From: Coffea arabica
Taxonomy: Eukaryota; Streptophyta; Magnoliopsida; Gentianales; Rubiaceae
Length of the DNA stretch: 64,000 bases
Assembly: GCF_036785885.1 (NCBI RefSeq)
Contig: NC_092310.1
Location: forward strand, 2,976,001-3,040,000
Direction: 5' to 3'
The translations under genes were made by a program, and so were the position numbers. Shown here one piece after another: positions 59,090 through 64,000 of this stretch. The notes under the pieces are model-generated. The model was given only the letters and a program-made list of their open reading frames with translations, had not been told where the DNA came from and ran no database searches. Every line of letters begins with the position of its first letter. Position 1 is the first letter of the stretch.

Positions 59090-60031
59090 TTAACTGGAAT
59101 AGCGAAGAATTTTTCGGGCTGACATGAGTTCTTGACCTTGACTACCAGTACTGTTGAAGCTTAGAAATGATGAGGCATCTCTGAAAATTTTGCCGTCTGA
59201 CAAAATAGGAAGACTGAAACGGCGGCAATCATAGATTTGGCAAAATGATTGGAAGAGAAGCAGCAGCACGATCAATGCTGGGACGAGTGGCTTCAAGAGA
59301 TTAAAGAAAGGAACAATACGATTCTTTATCCAGATGCAGGTCTTCACAAAAGGGTTATTACTGAATTGTTCTCGGAGAGCATTGCCAAATTCATCAGCTG
59401 TAGACATTTCATTCTTGTCACCTCCGTTAGCGATGATGGATTTCCTCAAGTTAGCGAAGAGGCAGACGACTTCATCATTTTCCATTTCCCCTTTGACAAT
59501 CTGAGCATTCCTTAGAATCTTCACGTCCTTCTCACCTCTTATCAATCCAGACAGGAGATAAATAAAATATTGAAATACTGACGAAAGATCGGGTGCTGAA
59601 GCTTCGAATGCCAATAGATTTCTTAACATCACCTCTGAATTTTTACCCAGTTTCAAGGTTGGGAGGAAGAATACATTCTCGGTGACATCATATACAGTAC
59701 CTTGGATACCAGATGCCGGCAAAAGGCAAGTAAACGTTGTTTCACAAACGTCATGCAGTTGTGACACCGATGGAAGTAAGTTCCCTTGCAGCTTATCTTG
59801 ATCAATACTAGTATTAGGACTTAAAATTTTCCGAGCATTTTCAGCCGTCGTGAGAATCAAGCCAACTTTTCCTGGCTCCTGAAGACCCACAGATTTCGAG
59901 CTTTTAAACACGGCCAACAATTCATCTACCCCCAGCTTAATAGTCTCTGTTAGCCTAGACAGAACATGTTGCGTGACTGCCCATATATGCTGTGCAGCTT
60001 TCACTTTGCCATCATAAGCCCGCTTGTATGT
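59090..60031 (-). pseudogene. UPF0481/DUF247 protein, C-terminal part cut by a retrotransposon
   Basis: DUF247 proteins are plant-specific and end in a membrane anchor; their biochemical role is mostly unknown. The minus-strand frame is open from the insertion point at 60031 (TYKRAYDGKVKAA...) to the stop at 59090, about 313 codons. It has the family's C-terminal pattern: FFLPTLKLGKNSEVMLRNL, AFEAS, then ILRNAQIV, EVVCLFANL and a hydrophobic anchor LVPALIVLLLLFQSFCQIY near the end. The closest remembered relative is the At3g02645-like UPF0481 group. About 45 residues follow the anchor, longer than I expect. The N-terminal domain is absent here and should lie beyond the retrotransposon, outside the window. 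The remaining frame has no stop, so the disruption is recent. Confidence 0.8.
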
Positions 60032-60387
60032 TGTAATGATATCACTGATTTTGATCAGAGTTAACTGGAGGTAGGGAAAAGTGACCGAGAGAATTGGGAA
60101 GGGAAGAAACAGAGAGGGAAGGTATATTGAAAGGGATTGAGAAAACTGAACTCGTTCTGTTTGATAGCGTGCCCCATCCGTCCTCTTTTAGGCTTATTTA
60201 TACAAGCTTCTTCCTCTAGATCCTTCTGCGTTCTAACCTCCTAACTGAATGAGCATGCATGCAAGCATGCTATTTTTGGATGTCTAACAGAGTAACTAAC
60301 TTCTGGATCGCTAACTAACTTCCTAATAAGGAAAGCATAGCAGATACATTTCTGCTAAAAGTATTTATAATATCTAGGGTCATTACA
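60032..60387 (-). repeat. 3' LTR of chromovirus
   Basis: 356 bp. On the minus strand it runs from TGTAATGACCC to ATCATTACA, so its outer 7 bases form an inverted repeat. It contains TATTATAAATAC and a second A/T-rich block near 60190 as possible promoter sequence. Confidence 0.85.
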
Positions 60388-60407
60388 ATACCTTCCCCTT
60401 AAGAATC

Positions 60408-63400
60408 CTAGTCACTAGGATTGAGCTGAAAATTTGGAAACTGTGATTGTATCACCGTGACATCCTCCCAAGTTGAGTCTTCAGTGCCTAGGTTCATCCA
60501 CTTGATCAGCACTTGAGTCATCTTCTGTTTTTTTCTTATGATTTCACGAGTGGCCAGTACACTTTCTGGTGCAATCTTGATCTGTCCCTCAGCCGTAGTC
60601 AAAGGTAACTCCTGAGTTATAACATGATTCTTTGCAGATGGTTTGAGCAAGGAAACATGGAAGGTAGGATGTATCGCAGAGCCAGCCGGTAACTCTAGTT
60701 TGTAGGCTGCATTTCCAACTTTTTGAAGGACCTTATATGGCCCATAATACTTGGAAGATAACTTCAGATTCTTCCTGATTGCTACCGAAGTTTGTCTGTA
60801 AGGCTGCAATTTCAAGTATACCCAATCACCAACCTGGAAATTCCTTTCAATTCTGCCCTTATCCGCGAACTGCTTCATACGATTCTGAGCCCTGATGAGA
60901 TTTCCCCTCAGCAATTCATTCCATTTCCTCCTATCTCCCAACCACTGTTCCACAGCAGCTACTGGAGTCTCTAAGGCATTCAGGCCTAATTGAGAGGGTG
61001 GATAACCGTACAGAGCCTGGAAAGGAGTCATTTTCAAGGCTGTGTGATGGTTGGTGTTGTACCACCATTCAGCAGCTGCTAATAAGAACTTCCATTTATG
61101 AGGTTGTTGGAAACATAAACACCTCAAGTATGTCTCAACGCACCTATTCAGCCTCTCCGTCTGCCCATCTGTCTGAGGGTGGTAGGCAGTGGAGTAGTGC
61201 AGCTCAGTACCTAGCTTCCCAAATAATTCCTTCCAGAACATGCTAGTAAACAGCCTATCCCTGTCTGATACAATGCTCAGGGGTAACCCATGCAATTTGT
61301 AGACATTATCAAAGTACATGTTAGCTACTGACTGTGCTGTATACTTAGGAGGTAATGGTAAGAGGTGGCAGTATTTGGTGAACCTGTCAATGACTACCAG
61401 CATTCCTTCATATCCCTGAGACTTGGGCAATCCTTCCACGAAGTCCATTGAAACATGCTGCCATGCCTGCTCGGGTACAGGAAGTGGTTGCAGTAGGCCT
61501 GGTGTTTTGCAATGTTCTACCTTGCTTCTTTTAAACACGTCACATTGCTGCACCCAACTTTCTACCTCCTTCTTCATTCCTGGCCAGAAAAATGGCCCTT
61601 TCAACCTCTGATAGGTTCCCAGGTTGCCTGAGTGCCCTCCTAGGTGCGAGTCATGAAGGCAAGTTATCAGCTTCTGTCTCAAGCTCCCTGATGCTCCAAT
61701 GTAAACCCTGCCTTTATACCTGAGTAATCCCCCACTCAAAGAGTAATTGGGAAGAGAGTCAGGTGTAATGGTCAAGGCTTCGGTTAGCTTAGTTACGGCA
61801 CTATCCCCCTGGTAACTCTCCAGGACTTCAGATAGCCATGCAGGTTTCATGACCGAGAGGCTGTGTGTAGAGCTGTCTTCTTCATAGCTTCTTCTAGACA
61901 GTGCATCAGCCACAAGAATTTCCTTACCTCTCTTGTACTGTATTTCATAATCCAGTCCCAGCAACTTAGTAAGCCACTTTTGCTGTAGGGGAGTGGTTAT
62001 CTTCTGCTCTAGTAGGTACTTTAAGCTCTGGTGATCTGTCTTGATAATGAAATGATTCCCCAACAAATAATGCCTCCACCTGGATACAGCTGTGATAAGG
62101 GATAACAACTCCTTCTCATATATTGACAACCCCAAGTTTTTAGGCCCCAAGGCTTGACTGAGATAAGCAATAGGCCTTCCTTGCTGCATGAGTACAGCTC
62201 CTATAGCCTTATGACTAGCATCTGTTTCCAGAACAAATGGTAAGGAAAAATTAGGGAGTGCGAGGACAGGTGTGTTACTCATCAGTTGTTTGAGTTTTTG
62301 GAAAGCTAGTTCAGTATGTTCACTCCAGTGGAAGTTTACTTTCTTCAGCAACTCCGTAAGTGGCTTGGCAATGAGCCCATAACCTCTCACAAACCTCTTG
62401 TAATAGCCTGTGAGTCCCAAAAATCCTCTCAAAGCCTTCACTGATGTAGGTGCAGGCCAGTCCATCATGCTTTTGACTTTTGAGGGGTCAGCCTGTACTC
62501 CATTACTACTGATAATGTGTCCCAAATACTCCACTTGGGACTGTCCAAAGATGCATTTAGAAAGCTTGGCAAATAAGGAGCAAGATCTGAGTGTTTCTAG
62601 GACAGTTTTGAGGTGTGAAAGGTGAGTGTTTGGGTCAGGACTATACACAAGGATGTCATCAAAAAATACTAGCACAAATTTTCTCAAGTAAGGTTCGAAT
62701 ACATGGTTCATCAGGCTCTGAAAAGTTGCTGGTGCGTTAGTAAGGCCAAATGGCATGACTGTGAATTCATAAAGTCCAAGGTGAGTTTTGAAGGCTGTTT
62801 TTGGAATATCATCTAGGTACATTCTGATTTGATGGTAACCGGCTCTTAGGTCGATCTTAGTGAAGATCTTAGCACCATATAGCTCATCGAGCAAATCATC
62901 AATGATTGGTATTGGAAATTTATCTTTGATAGTCAAGTCATTTAATTGTCTGTAATCAACACAGAATCGCCAAGTTCCATCTTTTTTCTTAACTAACAGA
63001 ACTGGAGATGCAAATGGACTATGGCTGAGCTGAATAATGCCACTACTAATCATGTCTTTTACCTGTTTCTCTATTTCATTTTTCTGGTTGTGAGGATACC
63101 TATAAGGTGCTAATTTGAATGGTTTGGCATTGGGTATTAAAGGAATTTGGTGGTCACAATCTCTGGAGGGAGGAAGGGATTTTGGCTCCCCAAATACATC
63201 TTTGTAGTCCGCAATTAGAGCATCTAGGGGCTGTTGAAAAGCAATATCCAACTGAGTTACAGAGTGTACCTGAGTTCCACTCATCTTCAGCCCACAGGCA
63301 TGCTTCCAGATTTTGGTGCTTAGTCCTTCCTTCTCAGCATTATCTTTAGGAAGCTTAAGTACCGCCTCCTTCGACTCTCCTTGTAGCCAGATCCTTTCCC

Positions 63401-64000
63401 CTTCCTTATCAAATGTCATGTTCAACTGCCTGAAGTCAAAGGTGATGGGGCTGTGTGCAGCCATCCAATCCACTCCTATGATCATATCATAAGGTTCTAT
63501 GTTAATGATAAACATGTCATGAGTGAATGGTTTACCTTGCATTTCCCAGTTCATGTTTGGAATCATCCTACTACAGGTCAAATACTCCCCATTAGCCACC
63601 TTGACCTTGAAGGGCTTGATTGACTGGACCATCTCTGGAAAGAGTTGAGCCACAGTATTTTTGACAAAGCTGTGAGTACTTCCCCCATCCACCAAGATTG
63701 ACAGGGGGGTTCCTTTGAGCAGCCCCTGCAATTTGATGGTATTGTAAGTCATTTTCCCCGTCAGTGCATGTATTGCCATTTCCACTCCTCTGGCCGACTG
63801 AGCCCCTTGGTACTCAATTACCTCCCCTTCCTCCAGATCCTCAGGCCTATCTTCTACTGCGACCATCAAATGAATCTCCTTCTGCTTGCACTGGTGACCT
63901 GGACCAAACTTTTCTCCACACTTGTAGCAAAGGTGATGTTCCCTTCGGTACTGCAGCTCTTCTGGTGTGATTTTCTTGAAGTGTTGGGGTGTTTTTTTGA
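60408..64000 (-). CDS. Chromovirus Gag-Pol polyprotein (partial)
   Basis: The frame enters from the right edge and stays open for about 1197 codons to the stop at 60408. In order it has: a Gag zinc knuckle CYKCGEKFGPGHQC near 63915-63960; an aspartic protease with LVDGGSTHSFV; reverse transcriptase with VFFDDILVYS (Asp pair about 62655-62660); RNase H (ETDASHKAIGAVL); integrase with DFVEGLP, SDRDRLF and QTDGQTERLN; and a C-terminal chromodomain-like segment (VLIKWMNLGTEDSTWEDV). The last marks it as a chromovirus, perhaps of the Reina group. One oddity: the integrase HHCC finger reads CDVF where a second Cys is expected (about 61530-61540). Otherwise no lesion is seen. Confidence 0.9.
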   Translation of the reverse strand, partial: KKTPQHFKKITPEELQYRREHHLCYKCGEKFGPGHQCKQKEIHLMVAVEDRPEDLEEGEVIEYQGAQSARGVEMAIHALTGKMTYNTIKLQGLLKGTPLSILVDGGSTHSFVKNTVAQLFPEMVQSIKPFKVKVANGEYLTCSRMIPNMNWEMQGKPFTHDMFIINIEPYDMIIGVDWMAAHSPITFDFRQLNMTFDKEGERIWLQGESKEAVLKLPKDNAEKEGLSTKIWKHACGLKMSGTQVHSVTQLDIAFQQPLDALIADYKDVFGEPKSLPPSRDCDHQIPLIPNAKPFKLAPYRYPHNQKNEIEKQVKDMISSGIIQLSHSPFASPVLLVKKKDGTWRFCVDYRQLNDLTIKDKFPIPIIDDLLDELYGAKIFTKIDLRAGYHQIRMYLDDIPKTAFKTHLGLYEFTVMPFGLTNAPATFQSLMNHVFEPYLRKFVLVFFDDILVYSPDPNTHLSHLKTVLETLRSCSLFAKLSKCIFGQSQVEYLGHIISSNGVQADPSKVKSMMDWPAPTSVKALRGFLGLTGYYKRFVRGYGLIAKPLTELLKKVNFHWSEHTELAFQKLKQLMSNTPVLALPNFSLPFVLETDASHKAIGAVLMQQGRPIAYLSQALGPKNLGLSIYEKELLSLITAVSRWRHYLLGNHFIIKTDHQSLKYLLEQKITTPLQQKWLTKLLGLDYEIQYKRGKEILVADALSRRSYEEDSSTHSLSVMKPAWLSEVLESYQGDSAVTKLTEALTITPDSLPNYSLSGGLLRYKGRVYIGASGSLRQKLITCLHDSHLGGHSGNLGTYQRLKGPFFWPGMKKEVESWVQQCDVFKRSKVEHCKTPGLLQPLPVPEQAWQHVSMDFVEGLPKSQGYEGMLVVIDRFTKYCHLLPLPPKYTAQSVANMYFDNVYKLHGLPLSIVSDRDRLFTSMFWKELFGKLGTELHYSTAYHPQTDGQTERLNRCVETYLRCLCFQQPHKWKFLLAAAEWWYNTNHHTALKMTPFQALYGYPPSQLGLNALETPVAAVEQWLGDRRKWNELLRGNLIRAQNRMKQFADKGRIERNFQVGDWVYLKLQPYRQTSVAIRKNLKLSSKYYGPYKVLQKVGNAAYKLELPAGSAIHPTFHVSLLKPSAKNHVITQELPLTTAEGQIKIAPESVLATREIIRKKQKMTQVLIKWMNLGTEDSTWEDVTVIQSQFPNFQLNPSD

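Larger units (their letters stand above)
60032..64000 (-). mobile_element. Ty3/gypsy chromovirus, 3' part (continues past window)
   Basis: The minus-strand element has its 3' LTR at 60032-60387, a polypurine tract TTAAGGGGAAGG just inside, and an open gag-pol frame to the window edge. TATGT (60027-60031) is the expected left copy of its target duplication. It inserted in coding sequence of a UPF0481 gene. The intact frame indicates a recent insertion. Confidence 0.9.

Noticed and set aside
1-64000. Search for CRISPR arrays, bacterial operons, riboswitches and tRNA or rRNA genes
   Set aside because: The window is plant nuclear DNA. No regular spacer array was seen and no cloverleaf or rRNA sequence was recognised; the tRNA-like matches are retrotransposon primer-binding sites.

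Overview
This window looks like nuclear DNA of a eudicot plant. It is AT-rich, its genes have GT-AG introns, and it carries plant-specific families: a SABATH methyltransferase, a UGT74-type glycosyltransferase, a UPF0481/DUF247 protein and a DUF716/TMEM45-like membrane protein. It also holds Athila-like, chromovirus and Tork-like LTR retrotransposons. The SABATH sequence resembles the caffeine-synthase/salicylate-methyltransferase group, so an asterid such as a Rubiaceae species is plausible, but no marker in the window proves that. More than half of the window is mobile DNA.

Layout. 1-3870: old tandem duplication with no open gene. 4900-5025: near-perfect foldback. 5269-6708 (-): broken SABATH methyltransferase. 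8819-9798: PIF/Harbinger derivative. 10385-11949: small Copia-type element with a 5-bp target duplication. 12904-13464 (-): uL18-type ribosomal protein, the only host gene here that looks intact. 15968 to about 39800: an old minus-strand Ty3/gypsy element whose LTR was hit by a young, intact Athila-like element (16981-28354) and whose reverse transcriptase was hit by a shorter relative of that element (31272-38650). 41274-43005 (-): UGT74-like gene with one nonsense codon, flanked by UGT scraps. 45838-47054: short element with three LTR-like copies. 48846-55494 (-): DUF716/TMEM45-like gene split by a LINE and by a complete Copia element (48875-53569). 59090-60031 (-): C-terminal part of a UPF0481 gene, cut by a chromovirus that runs off the right edge.

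How it fits together. The two Athila-like elements share LTR ends, primer-binding site, polypurine tract and 3' noncoding architecture. Only the first encodes protease, reverse transcriptase, RNase H and integrase; the second has a single 286-codon gag-related frame. They look like an autonomous/non-autonomous pair. Their strongest unexplained feature is a conserved 3' noncoding module: two hairpins about 90 nt apart, each between a GTAACNGGG box and a CGCGTCAAAA box, with stems that covary among the four copies. Separate AGGR-loop hairpins precede each of two G-rich tracts. Four of the five recognisable host genes are disrupted.
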